From: an uncultured Lachnospiraceae bacterium
Lineage (GTDB): Bacteria; Bacillota; Clostridia; Lachnospirales; Lachnospiraceae
Direction of reading: 5' to 3'
Length of the DNA stretch: 37,817 bases
NCBI GenBank assembly: GCA_944381505.1
Contig: CALWLK010000002.1
Location: 1-37,817, forward strand
This document shows, in pieces, positions 7,833 through 15,843 of the stretch. Within the stretch, counting starts at the first letter, position 1, and each line of letters starts with the position of its first letter. The notes below the pieces were generated by a model. It saw only the letters and a program-made list of their open reading frames with translations. It was not told the origin of the DNA and did no database searches. A program made the translations under genes and the position numbers.

Positions 7833-8222
7833 TTATATTTCAGAATCGTGGATATGGCTGCAGAGGATCTTGTGCAGCTGCAGGATGTAGTTCCGAGTGA
7901 TGGGGATGGCATCGAAGTTCTCGTGAATAAGGTTTGGCACGTCCCGATAACCTGCGATCTCTTGTTCATCTCAATTCCTTGGTGTAGTTTTCTCCTCCAC
8001 AAGCTGTCGGATACGGGTGTTTGTGGTTACGATGCCCTGAATGGCATTGGATGCCTCGGTGCTCTGCACTTTTGCAATCTCCACCGGTTTTTCCAATTCC
8101 TGCGGCCGCTGTTTCAGGTACATTTCCTGTTTTCCGGTCTCTTTATAGATTGCCGCAACCGGACCCGGGATCTCCGAGTCCCACTTCTGTTGCCGGATCT
8201 CGGAGTAATTGAATGTACGCAT
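7833..8222 (-). pseudogene. Fic family protein, N-terminal fragment with internal stop
   Basis: Remnant of a Fic-domain protein (family that usually AMPylates target proteins). With a good ribosome binding site (AAAGGAGGG), the frame runs RTFNYSEIRQQKWDSEI, then KVQSTEASNAIQGIVTTNTR, the inhibitory-helix-like (S/T)xxxE(G/N)-type region of class II Fic proteins. It stops at a TGA (7971-7973). In the same frame after the stop, DEQEIAGYRDVPNLIHENFD and ITRNYILQLHKILCSHIHD continue the family sequence without a gap, so the TGA most simply replaced a CGA Arg codon. The frame then ends at TAA (7833-7835); the catalytic core HPFxxGNGR and everything after it are missing. Nonfunctional as an AMPylator. 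Confidence 0.85.
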
Positions 8223-8335
8223 GCCCTTATGCCCTCCTTTATTCCTTTAAAGTCTAATATAATATAAGGGAAAGTTCAACTCTAAGAGAAAATTTTTCCT
8301 TATCACCATATCTTATATCATTTTCCTGCTTGGGC

Positions 8336-8388
8336 ATAAAAAGTCAGACACGTCCTGAGCATATTTCTCATAATAACGTGTCTGACTT
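8336..8388 (-). terminator. Terminator of the Fe-S scaffold/GGGtGRT operon
   Basis: A 13-bp perfect stem, AAGTCAGACACGT (8341-8353) with ACGTGTCTGACTT (8376-8388); the 22-base loop can form a further short TGAG/CTCA pairing. On the minus strand the stem runs into TTTTTATG, the expected tail for transcription coming from the gene ending at 8419. Confidence 0.85.
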
Positions 8389-8418
8389 AAATTTACGAAA
8401 TCATATGAATATCCGGCT

Positions 8419-9429
8419 TTAAAACTTCCCTGCCATTGCGGCTTCCTGAACAGCAACTGCAACTGCCACAGTAGCTCCGACCATGGGGTTGTTGCCCATT
8501 CCTATAAGTCCCATCATCTCAACGTGAGCGGGAACCGATGATGATCCTGCAAACTGTGCGTCAGAGTGCATACGTCCAAGCGTATCTGTCATTCCGTAGG
8601 AAGCGGGGCCTGCAGCCATGTTGTCGGGGTGAAGTGGACGTCCTGTACCTCCGCCTGAAGCAACCGAGAAGTACTTCTTTCCGGCCTCAAGTCTCTCCTT
8701 CTTGTAGGTTCCTGCAACAGGGTGCTGGAAACGTGTGGGGTTGGTGGAGTTTCCTGTTATGGAAACGTCAACATTCTCCTTCCACATGATGGCAACGCCC
8801 TCTGAAACGCTGTTTGCTCCGTAGCAGTTTACCTTTGCTCTGGGGCCGTTAGAGTAAGCCTTTCTTGAAACTTCCTTTACTGTGTTTGTGTAGGGGTCAT
8901 ACTCTGTCTCGACTGAGGTGAAGCCGTTTATCCTCGAGATGATGACAGCCGCATCCTTTCCGAGACCGTTAAGTATAACTCTGAGGGGTTTCTTACGAAC
9001 CTTGTTTGCGTTGTTGGCTATACCGATAGCTCCCTCTGCAGCTGCGAAGGACTCGTGTCCCGCAAGGAAACAGAAGCACTCTGTATCCTCGGAAAGGAGC
9101 ATCTTTCCAAGGTTTCCGTGTCCGAGACCCACCTTACGGTTGTCTGCAACAGAACCGGGTATGCAGAAAGCCTGAAGGCCCTCTCCTATAGCTGCGGCTG
9201 CGTCTGCGGCGTTCTTGCAGCCCTTCTTTATGGCGATGGCGGCTCCTGTGATATATGCCCAGCAAGCGTTCTCAAAGCAGATGGGCTGAACTCCCTTTAC
9301 CATGTTGTAAACGTCAAGGCCTGCATCCTCTGTGATCTTTCTCGCCTCTTCAATATCCTTAATCCCGTATGAGTTAAGGACTTCATTTATCTTGTCTATT
9401 CTTCTCTCGTATCCTTAGAAAAGTGCCAT
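8419..9429 (-). CDS. GGGtGRT family protein (in-frame stop at codon 5)
   Basis: Member of the GGGtGRT family, of unknown function, encoded next to a NifU-like Fe-S scaffold in many Clostridia. The name motif is present as SVASGGGTGRPLHPDNMA at about two thirds of the length; the C-terminus MGLIGMGNNPMVGATVAVAV is also typical. The natural start is ATG at 9427-9429, with AAGGAGG nine bases upstream, and the frame begins MALF, then TAA (9415-9417), then GYERRIDKINEVLNSYGIKD without further interruption. From memory the family begins MALFE/ExYERRID, so one G-to-T change (GAA to TAA) explains the stop. The next in-frame ATG (9301-9303) is 42 codons on and has no ribosome binding site. Either a recent null mutation, a read error, or a recoded stop; the rest is intact. 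Confidence 0.82.
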
Positions 9430-9449
9430 TATCTTATCCTCCTTAACCC

Positions 9450-10157
9450 TTATTTCTCTATCTCTTTGTCTGTGCGGGGATCAATTATCTTTACGGCGTC
9501 CTCGACTCTTCCGTACTTGCCCTTAGCCTTCTCATAGGCTGTGTTGGGGTCATCGCCCTTCTTTATGAAGTCTGTCATCTTTCCGAGAGAGACGAACTCA
9601 TATCCGATTATCTGATCATCCGCATCGAGAGCTATACCTGTTACATATCCCTCTGCCATCTCCAGATATCTGGGGCCCTTCTTTAAGGTTCCGTACATGG
9701 TTCCCACCTGTGAGCGAAGTCCCTTTCCAAGGTCCTCAAGTCCTGCTCCCACAGGAAGTCCGTCATCTGAGAATGCGGACTGTGAACGTCCGTAAGCTAT
9801 CTGAAGGAAGAGCTCTCTCATGGCTGTGTTGATAGCGTCGCATACAAGGTCTGTATTGAGAGCCTCAAGGACTGTGAGTCCCGGAAGGATCTCAGCCGCC
9901 ATAGCCGCCGAATGTGTCATTCCCGAACATCCGATGGTCTCCACAAGGGCTTCCTGAATTATTCCGTCCTTAATGTTCAGAGTAAGCTTACATGCACCCT
10001 GCTGAGGAGCGCACCAGCCTACACCGTGTGTAAGTCCGGAAATATCCTTTACCTCTTTAGCCTGTATCCACTTTCCCTCTTCAGGAATGGGAGCGGCTCC
10101 GTGATGTACGCCCTGAGCTACAGGACACATCTTTTCAACTTCCTGTGTGTAAATCAT
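9450..10157 (-). CDS. NifU/IscU-like iron-sulfur cluster assembly scaffold
   Basis: Scaffold-type protein for Fe-S cluster assembly, of the longer clostridial form (235 residues) with an IscU-like core. Conserved cysteines are in VGWCAPQQGACKL (around 48-56) and ETIGCSGMTHSA (around 78); the latter resembles the GCG/S-x-A-S-S motif of IscU. The C-terminal part (EGYVTGIALDADDQIIGYE, then KMTDFIKKGDDPN) is specific to the variant found beside GGGtGRT genes. Start ATG has AAAGGAG nine bases upstream. It is followed after 20 bases by the GGGtGRT gene, whose terminator ends the pair. The promoter should lie in 10158-10340. Confidence 0.88.
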   Translation of the reverse strand: MIYTQEVEKMCPVAQGVHHGAAPIPEEGKWIQAKEVKDISGLTHGVGWCAPQQGACKLTLNIKDGIIQEALVETIGCSGMTHSAAMAAEILPGLTVLEALNTDLVCDAINTAMRELFLQIAYGRSQSAFSDDGLPVGAGLEDLGKGLRSQVGTMYGTLKKGPRYLEMAEGYVTGIALDADDQIIGYEFVSLGKMTDFIKKGDDPNTAYEKAKGKYGRVEDAVKIIDPRTDKEIEK

Positions 10158-10341
10158 GCGAAATGACTCCTTTCATATCTGATATTAAAACCTGATACTA
10201 ATTAATGATAAAAAATTAACACCGCTAATATTTTAAGATAAATCCCGTAAAAAGTCCATAGACTGCACGCCGGAAAATACAAAATCACATTCTTGCACAA
10301 AAGGAAGGCTCCGACAGCACTTTTTTTCTCCGCTTAGGTCA

Positions 10342-10370
10342 TTGCAAAAGCTCCCTCTCGGGAGTATATT
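10342..10370 (+). promoter_or_regulatory. Promoter of the MATE exporter gene
   Basis: TTGCAA (10342-10347), 17 bases, TATATT (10365-10370), ending 38 bases before the start codon. The spacer contains an inverted repeat, CTCCC-TCTC-GGGAG (10351-10364), which could be a regulator site. The intergenic stretch 10158-10340 also must hold the divergent Fe-S scaffold promoter; I see no convincing boxes for it. Confidence 0.6.
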
Positions 10371-10408
10371 ATTGCAGTTAAATTTCAATTTTAAAGGAGA
10401 GCTCAAAA

Positions 10409-11833
10409 ATGGCACAGTCTGTAGAAAAAGCCTTTAAGATCACAAATAAAGCCCTGACCAAGGAGAGCTCACGCCGTCCCTCATCCGGCTCTGCCGTGGA
10501 CATGACAGAGGGTTCCACCTTCATTCATATCATCTCCTTTGCCCTACCGATGTTTCTGGGTTACCTCTTCCAACAGTTTTACAGCATGGTGGACACCATA
10601 ATAGTGGGGAAATTCCTCGGCGTACACGCTCTGGCGGGAGTAGGCTCGACAGGGGCCATAAGCTTTATGATAATAGGCTTCTGCACAGGCATATGCTCAG
10701 GCTTCTCCATCCCTGTGGCTCAGGCCTTCGGGGCGGGCAACAGACATTCCCTCAGGAAATACTTCGCCATGAGCATTTGGCTCACCCTGTTTTTCAGTGT
10801 CTTCCTGACTTTCTTTGTCTGCCTGTTCACAGCCGATATACTGAGAGCCATGAACACTCAGCCGGACATATTTCAATTTGCCTACGACTATATTTTCATT
10901 GTTTTTGCGGGCATACCCGCAACGCTTCTTTATAATCTTTCCTCAAGTGTTATAAGGAGCCTGGGAGACTCAAAGACTCCCGTGTACTTTTTACTTTTGT
11001 CCTCACTCTTAAATATCGTGCTTGACCTCTACACCATAGCGGTCCTTAAGATGGGAGTGGAGGGTGCCGCCCTTGCCACGGTATTTTCCCAGCTGGTTTC
11101 AGGGATCCTGTGTACAGCATACATGTTTAAACGCTTTGAGATCATAAGGATCGGAAGGAAGGACATGAGCCTCAACACGGGACACATGAAAAGACTTATC
11201 CTCATGGGGCTTCCAATGGGCCTCCAATATACCATTACCGCCGTCGGAAACGTCATACTTCAGGCCTCCGTAAACGGCCTCGGCTACGCTGCGGTAGCCG
11301 CAACTACAGCAGGCTCCAAGATAAGGCTTTTCTTCTGCACCCCCTACGATGCTCTCGGAGGCACCATGGCTACCTTCTCGGGCCAGAACGTGGGAGCCAA
11401 AAAGCCCGACAGAGTAAAAAAGGGCCTGCGGGAGGCCACTCTTTTGGGCTTCGGCTACTCCGTCATAGGCTTGGCCCTGATGTTTGTCCTCGGCAACCGC
11501 CTGTGCCTTATGTTCCTTGATCCGGGAGAGACCGAGATAATAGGCATGGCCGAGTTCTTCCTCATAGCGGACGCCGCCTTCGGATTTTTCCTGACAGTGG
11601 TAAACACCTACCGCTTCTCCATTCAGGGCATGGGATACTCGGGTCTCGCAATGCTGGCAGGCATAATGGAAATGATAGGCCGCTCCGCAGTAGCCTTTCT
11701 CGCTGTTCCGGTATTCGGCTTTTATGCCGCCTGCTTCGCCGCCCCTCTGGCTTGGGTCCTTGCGGATATGTTCCTTATACCTGCCTCTGCTTCCTGCATT
11801 AAGAAGCTTCGCGAAAAGGCAGTCAACTTATAG
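10409..11833 (+). CDS. MATE family efflux transporter
   Basis: Twelve-helix multidrug and toxic compound exporter, driven by Na+ or H+. The two homologous halves are visible: the first begins FIHIISFALPMFLGYLFQQF (residues about 33-52) followed by YSMVDTIIVGKFLGVHALAG, and the second begins HMKRLILMGLPMGLQYTITA. The linker between them is short and basic (FKRFEIIRIGRKDMSLN). Length of 474 residues is normal with a slightly long N-terminal tail. Start ATG has AAAGGAGAG eight bases upstream. It is transcribed away from the Fe-S scaffold operon; its end overlaps the end of convergent traX by eleven bases. Substrate unknown. Confidence 0.95.
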   Translation: MAQSVEKAFKITNKALTKESSRRPSSGSAVDMTEGSTFIHIISFALPMFLGYLFQQFYSMVDTIIVGKFLGVHALAGVGSTGAISFMIIGFCTGICSGFSIPVAQAFGAGNRHSLRKYFAMSIWLTLFFSVFLTFFVCLFTADILRAMNTQPDIFQFAYDYIFIVFAGIPATLLYNLSSSVIRSLGDSKTPVYFLLLSSLLNIVLDLYTIAVLKMGVEGAALATVFSQLVSGILCTAYMFKRFEIIRIGRKDMSLNTGHMKRLILMGLPMGLQYTITAVGNVILQASVNGLGYAAVAATTAGSKIRLFFCTPYDALGGTMATFSGQNVGAKKPDRVKKGLREATLLGFGYSVIGLALMFVLGNRLCLMFLDPGETEIIGMAEFFLIADAAFGFFLTVVNTYRFSIQGMGYSGLAMLAGIMEMIGRSAVAFLAVPVFGFYAACFAAPLAWVLADMFLIPASASCIKKLREKAVNL

Positions 11834-12650
11834 TCATGGAGATCAATTTAAGGATCACAAAATGAACAGGATAAAACCCATAGAAAAAATATTTCGGCAT
11901 GGGGAGCGCGCCGCGCTCTCCATTATATTTTGCTATAAATACAAACGAGAATATACCGAAAAGCTCAGTGACTCCCGACAGCACAAATACCATTGCCGTT
12001 TGGAGCATCCCATAGTCGGAAATATAGGATACATAGGTATCCCAATACATAAATACATTTAGTAGGGCAGCTCCCAAACAGAGCCATATCCCGCAGGAAA
12101 GGAACATTTCCCGAGGCTTCTCCCTGAGCAGATAAAAAAGCATTGCGAGTATGACTCCGAAAAAGCCGTAATCCGACCTGATAAGCTGCGCAAGGACGCA
12201 GACTGCAATTATCCCCGCCGTCGCTGTCACTCTCGAGAAAGGATCGCTTTCGGGCTTCCTTAAAATATCTGTAAGCCAAATGGCCGCCATTCCCCCTGCA
12301 AGGGTAAAAAATACGTTCTGCTGCGCCGGGTCCCATATTTTTCCTGTCACGGCAAAATCAAAGGGTATCTCGGAGAGGAAGGCAAAGATCAAAAGGGAGC
12401 ATAAATACCTCCTTCTGCTGCGGGTATGCACGCATCCCTCCGAGAGAAGAAAACAGAAAAGCGGGAAGGCGGATCTTCCCAAGAGCCTGAGACAGGAATC
12501 CAAAAAAATGAGTGCCGGATTCTCCGCCGCTCCGGGAAGTTCAAACAGTCCGTTTTCAATTATTATCGCTCCGACATGGTCAATGAGCATGAAAAGCATG
12601 GCCAAGAGCTTAAGCTCAGCCCCTGAGTACGTCCTCCGGCTTATCCACAT
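11823..12650 (-). CDS. TraX family membrane protein
   Basis: Polytopic membrane protein of the TraX family (named after the F-plasmid pilin acetyltransferase); chromosomal Firmicute members are probably acyltransferases of unknown substrate. Family marks are the early LKLLAMLFMLIDHVGAII (residues about 14-31) with an Asp-His pair, and RLLGRSAFPLFCFLLSEG (about 55-72) with its conserved Arg. About eight helices follow, ending KYFFYGFYPVHFVILKLI. Start ATG has GGAGG eleven bases upstream and lies 35 bases inside the YqeC-MocA gene, implying translational coupling as the last gene of the molybdenum operon. No link of TraX to molybdenum is known to me. Confidence 0.88.
   Translation of the reverse strand: MWISRRTYSGAELKLLAMLFMLIDHVGAIIIENGLFELPGAAENPALIFLDSCLRLLGRSAFPLFCFLLSEGCVHTRSRRRYLCSLLIFAFLSEIPFDFAVTGKIWDPAQQNVFFTLAGGMAAIWLTDILRKPESDPFSRVTATAGIIAVCVLAQLIRSDYGFFGVILAMLFYLLREKPREMFLSCGIWLCLGAALLNVFMYWDTYVSYISDYGMLQTAMVFVLSGVTELFGIFSFVFIAKYNGERGALPMPKYFFYGFYPVHFVILKLISMTIS
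11899..11923 (+). terminator. Possible MATE gene terminator inside traX
   Basis: ATGGGGAGCGCG and CGCGCTCTCCAT form a 12-bp stem with one G-U pair and a one-base gap between the arms, followed by TATATTTT. It lies 66 bases past the MATE stop but within the coding part of convergent traX. With almost no loop the inner pairs would have to open. Confidence 0.4.
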
Positions 12651-13833
12651 CTCTAAGCTTTGCCTCCTCTGTCTGAAATATAAATACCTCCTCCGGGCGG
12701 CTCTTTATGATGCTCATACACCCCTTGTCGCCGCGAAGCTTCCGGATCTCATTATAATACCTTCGGGAAAGGGCTCCGGGATTTGACATATGTCCCCCCG
12801 CGTACATGGCGGCGTTCTGCTTTCCCGAGCAGATATAAAGGGCCGTAAAGTAGGCTATGGTCTCGCTGTCAAGCTCCGGCATATCTGCCACAAAAAACAC
12901 GGTCGCGTCAGCCCCCTCAAGTCTTGAGATCTCCACGCCCTTTCTGAGGGAGCCTGAAATGCCCTCCTCATAGTCAGGATTATATACCGCCTTTACGGGG
13001 CATATGTCCTCGTATCTTCTCCCGTAGTCTGACTCAAGTATCTCGCCATACCTTGACACCACTGTAATAAAAAAGCTAAGGTCAAAGGTCTTTTCAAAGT
13101 CCGTTCCGGCAGTCTCAAAGCCCGCCTTAAGTTTTCTCACGGCCCCTGCAATGTTGTCAAGGGTATTCAGGTAAAGGGGCTTACCCTTATAGGGCTCCAT
13201 GAGCTTGTTTTTCCCGAATCTTTTCCCGAAGCCCGAAGCCAAGAGCACCAGATTTACACAGAGCTTTTTTTCGGTTCCGGCCCTCTCCATGAAATCCCTT
13301 CTCATGTCGCTTAAATAAAACTCTGTCTTTTTTTTCGGGTATTTTTTCCTGAGAGGAGCCAGATAGTATTTCTCCGCCAGAGTGCGGATCAATTTCATAT
13401 CCACCGTCTCCTCCCCGGAGTATTCTCCCTTTATCAGCTCGAACCTGTGGCATACTGTGGCCAGCCTTCTGCCCATGGCGTGGGCTCCCATGACGACTGT
13501 TATCTCATCGGCATTTTCAGGTATCACAGGCTCATATTCGGCAGGCACCTTTATTGGCATACGCCTTGAGCCGTCGGCCTCCACCAACACCACGTCCGCA
13601 TATTCACAGCATTTTTTATATTCCTCCGCTTCCAAGGGGCCAAGCTTTCCGTCCTGAAGCTCGGTTCCCCTGAGCTCGATATTTTTAAAGGGGCTGTAGT
13701 TTTTCTCATTAAAAATATGAGTTGTCGTCGTGACGACAACTCTCTTTCCCTGCCCGGCAAATTCCTCTGCCCGCTTCTTTATGTATGTGCTCTTTCCTCC
13801 GGCACCGCATACGGCTATCACATAGGCGCCCAT
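12616..13833 (-). CDS. YqeC-MocA fusion: selenium/Mo hydroxylase maturation plus Moco cytidylyltransferase-like
   Basis: Two-domain protein. Residues 1 to about 195 match YqeC, a protein tied to selenium-dependent molybdenum hydroxylases: P-loop CGAGGKSTYI at 9-18, VVVTTTTHIF near 33-42, VLVEADGSRRMPIKVPAEYE near 82-101. Residues from about 195 to 405 match MocA-type nucleotidyltransferases, which transfer CMP to molybdopterin to make MCD: LLASGFGKRFGKNKLMEPYK (signature LAxGxSxRxGxxK), YNPDYEEGISGSLRKG, FFVADMPEL (metal-binding Asp) and SNPGALSRRYY. The MocA part has a long insert (RKLKAGFETAGTDFEKTFD). The two are normally separate genes. Start ATG has GGGAG upstream. It follows xdhC by 25 bases and overlaps traX. 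Confidence 0.87.
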   Translation of the reverse strand: MGAYVIAVCGAGGKSTYIKKRAEEFAGQGKRVVVTTTTHIFNEKNYSPFKNIELRGTELQDGKLGPLEAEEYKKCCEYADVVLVEADGSRRMPIKVPAEYEPVIPENADEITVVMGAHAMGRRLATVCHRFELIKGEYSGEETVDMKLIRTLAEKYYLAPLRKKYPKKKTEFYLSDMRRDFMERAGTEKKLCVNLVLLASGFGKRFGKNKLMEPYKGKPLYLNTLDNIAGAVRKLKAGFETAGTDFEKTFDLSFFITVVSRYGEILESDYGRRYEDICPVKAVYNPDYEEGISGSLRKGVEISRLEGADATVFFVADMPELDSETIAYFTALYICSGKQNAAMYAGGHMSNPGALSRRYYNEIRKLRGDKGCMSIIKSRPEEVFIFQTEEAKLRDVDKPEDVLRG

Positions 13834-13858
13834 GTATATTCTCCCTCGGCCTGAAATT

Positions 13859-14770
13859 TTATTTGGGGCTCCTTATGTCCGAGAGCTTAAGGGTCCTTCC
13901 CTGTCTCACCTTTCTCCTGCCCTCGGCGTTGGCCCTCACCAATATGAGCTCCGCAGCTATGCTGACAGCTATCTCCTCCGGAGTCTCCGCAGCTATCTGA
14001 AGTCCCAGAGGCGCGTAAAATCTGTCTATATCCGCCTTTGAGTATCCGTCCTTTATAAGCTTTTCCGATATGGGCTCAAGCTTTGCCCTGCTCCCTATGA
14101 CTCCTATGAACATGGCCTTCGTCTTCAGGATCTGCTTTTGGATCTCGTAGTCATACTGATGGCCTCTGGTCATTATTATAACATAATCCCTCTCCCCCAC
14201 GTCCACTTTTTTCAAAACGTCCTCATAGGAATCGCAGATTATCCTGTCCGCCTCCGGAAAGTTTTCCTCTGAGGCAAACTCCGCCCTGTCGTCATAGACC
14301 GTGCAGCTGAAGCCGATATTTTCAAGGAGAGGCACAGTAGCCATAGCCACGTGTCCCGCCCCGAATATGATGACTCTGTTTTGGCTCTCAAGGTATGCTC
14401 TCTCAAGCTCTGAAAGACAGTTTAAGGAGGCCTCTCTCTCGGAAGCCTCTCCGGCCTTCAAAAGCACGAATTCCATGTCCACATTCCCGCCGCATATCAT
14501 GCCCAGATCCGCCACATCCTCCCTTGAGAGGGAATAGCTTTTTTTACCGGATGCGCCCTCTGCAAGGAGCTTCACCGCGTCGAGGGTAGCCCTGTATTCT
14601 ACTTTTCCTCCCCCCACAGTTCCCATGGAGATTCCGTCCCTGTCTACGATCATATATGCGTCATTGCCTCGGGGCGTTGAGCCCTCGGATGAGATTATGT
14701 GGACCAGCATCAGCGGCTGCCCCTCTCTTATCCTCTCCGATGCCCTTAACGTCAATTCTCTTGTGTCCAT
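13859..14770 (-). CDS. xdhC: XdhC family molybdenum hydroxylase maturation protein
   Basis: Cytoplasmic chaperone family that binds Moco, helps sulfurate it and hands it to xanthine dehydrogenase-like enzymes. The N-terminal XdhC/CoxI domain shows SSEGSTPRGNDAYMIV (residues 27-42) and GTVGGGKVEYRA; MICGGNVDMEF is the conserved cysteine loop. The C-terminal Rossmann domain shows VIIFGAGHVAMATVPLL (about 134-150) and ends with IGSRAKLEPISEKL and FYAPLGLQIAAETPEEIAVS, typical of the family. Length of 303 residues is normal. Start ATG follows AAGGCGG. It lies 12 bases after the ModE-type gene. No hydroxylase structural gene is in the window, so the client is unknown. Confidence 0.93.
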   Translation of the reverse strand: MDTRELTLRASERIREGQPLMLVHIISSEGSTPRGNDAYMIVDRDGISMGTVGGGKVEYRATLDAVKLLAEGASGKKSYSLSREDVADLGMICGGNVDMEFVLLKAGEASEREASLNCLSELERAYLESQNRVIIFGAGHVAMATVPLLENIGFSCTVYDDRAEFASEENFPEADRIICDSYEDVLKKVDVGERDYVIIMTRGHQYDYEIQKQILKTKAMFIGVIGSRAKLEPISEKLIKDGYSKADIDRFYAPLGLQIAAETPEEIAVSIAAELILVRANAEGRRKVRQGRTLKLSDIRSPK

Positions 14771-14782
14771 CCTGTTACCGCC

Positions 14783-15130
14783 TTAAAAATATTCGTCGAT
14801 GAGGCCTTGCGCCGCCTCATAGAGCTTCTTTTCTACCGTGTCGAACTTCTCGAGGAAAGCCCTTCCCTCTGCGGTGAGAGCGCTCTTTCCCCCACCGTTT
14901 CCCCCGTTCCTTGACTCAAGGAGCGGGAAGCCCAGCTCCTTGTCCGCCCTTCTTAGTATCTTCCAAGCCTTCGAATAGGACATGTCCATAGCCATTGCCG
15001 CCGAGCGGATGGAGCCGTACTCATCCACAAGATGCAAAAGCATGGCTATACCCGGGCCGAAGAACTTTTCATTTGCCGTCAAGGTGAGCCTTATCTTAAA
15101 TCCCGGTTTCAGTCTTCCTTTCTCTTCCAT
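14783..15130 (-). CDS. ModE-type winged-helix regulator (DNA-binding domain only)
   Basis: Transcription factor with the LysR-like winged helix of ModE N-termini: FGPGIAMLLHLVDEYGSIRS followed by AAMAMDMSYSKAWKILRRAD (recognition helix), then the wing ESRNGGNGGGKSALTAEG. At 115 residues it has the DNA-binding and dimer region but no molybdate-binding TOBE/Mop domains, as in many clostridial stand-alone forms. It probably regulates this operon or a molybdoenzyme operon; with no molybdate domain it must sense its signal indirectly. It lies between modB and xdhC, spacings 15 and 12 bases. Confidence 0.9.
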   Translation of the reverse strand: MEEKGRLKPGFKIRLTLTANEKFFGPGIAMLLHLVDEYGSIRSAAMAMDMSYSKAWKILRRADKELGFPLLESRNGGNGGGKSALTAEGRAFLEKFDTVEKKLYEAAQGLIDEYF

Positions 15131-15145
15131 AAAACACCCCCGATA

Positions 15146-15817
15146 TTAAAGCTTTACTGTCTCGGATCTCTCCCCGTAACAATTCATTATGAACACAGAG
15201 ACGAAGGCGACGGCCAGGATCACCGCCACGTATATCCACGCCTCCTCCATATGTCCCGCAGCCACGGTGGAATATACAGCCAAGGGTAGCGTCCTGGTCT
15301 TTCCGGCTATGTTCCCCGCGAGCATGGCTGTGGCTCCGTACTCTCCCAGACCTCTCGTGAGGGCGAGTATGGTTCCCGAGACTATGGAGGGAAGGCTCAC
15401 GGGCACGAGGATATATACAAGTATCTTTATATCCGACATACCCATCATCTTCGCCTCGTCTATCATATTTTGATCTATCTGTTCAAAGCCTGATTTTGCC
15501 GAGCGGTACATAAGTGGGAAGGAAACTACTGTGGCGGATATTACCGTGGCTATCCAGGAAAAGGCTATCTTGAATCCGAACACCTCTTGGACGAATTCCC
15601 CCACAGGCCTCTTTGCCCCGAAGATATAGAGGAGGAAGAAGCCCGCCACCGTAGGCGGAAGCACAAGGGGCATGGTAAATATGCCGTCCAGAGCCGCCTT
15701 CAGCCTCTTGTTTTTTATTCCCACGCAAAACCACGCCGCAAGTATTCCCAGCACAAAGGTGACAGCCGTCGATACTGCGGTAGTCTTAAGCGATATCCAT
15801 ATCGGTGAGTAATCCAT
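15146..15817 (-). CDS. modB: Molybdate ABC transporter permease ModB
   Basis: Membrane subunit of the molybdate importer. It begins PIWISLKTTAVSTAVTF and has five or six helices; the cytoplasmic EAA loop that docks the ATPase is seen at EAKMMGMSDIKILVYILVPV, followed by GLGEYGATAMLAG, the usual ModB/CysT C-terminal pattern. Length of 223 residues is normal, with no fused ATPase domain. It follows modA by 26 bases. The expected ATPase gene modC does not come next; a ModE-type regulator gene does. Confidence 0.94.
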   Translation of the reverse strand: MDYSPIWISLKTTAVSTAVTFVLGILAAWFCVGIKNKRLKAALDGIFTMPLVLPPTVAGFFLLYIFGAKRPVGEFVQEVFGFKIAFSWIATVISATVVSFPLMYRSAKSGFEQIDQNMIDEAKMMGMSDIKILVYILVPVSLPSIVSGTILALTRGLGEYGATAMLAGNIAGKTRTLPLAVYSTVAAGHMEEAWIYVAVILAVAFVSVFIMNCYGERSETVKL

Positions 15818-15843
15818 TTAATGTACTGTCTCCGTTATCTCTC

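Noticed and set aside
8336..8388. Inverted repeat as an end of a mobile element
   Set aside because: It has the T tract and position of a terminator, there is no partner repeat or transposase nearby.
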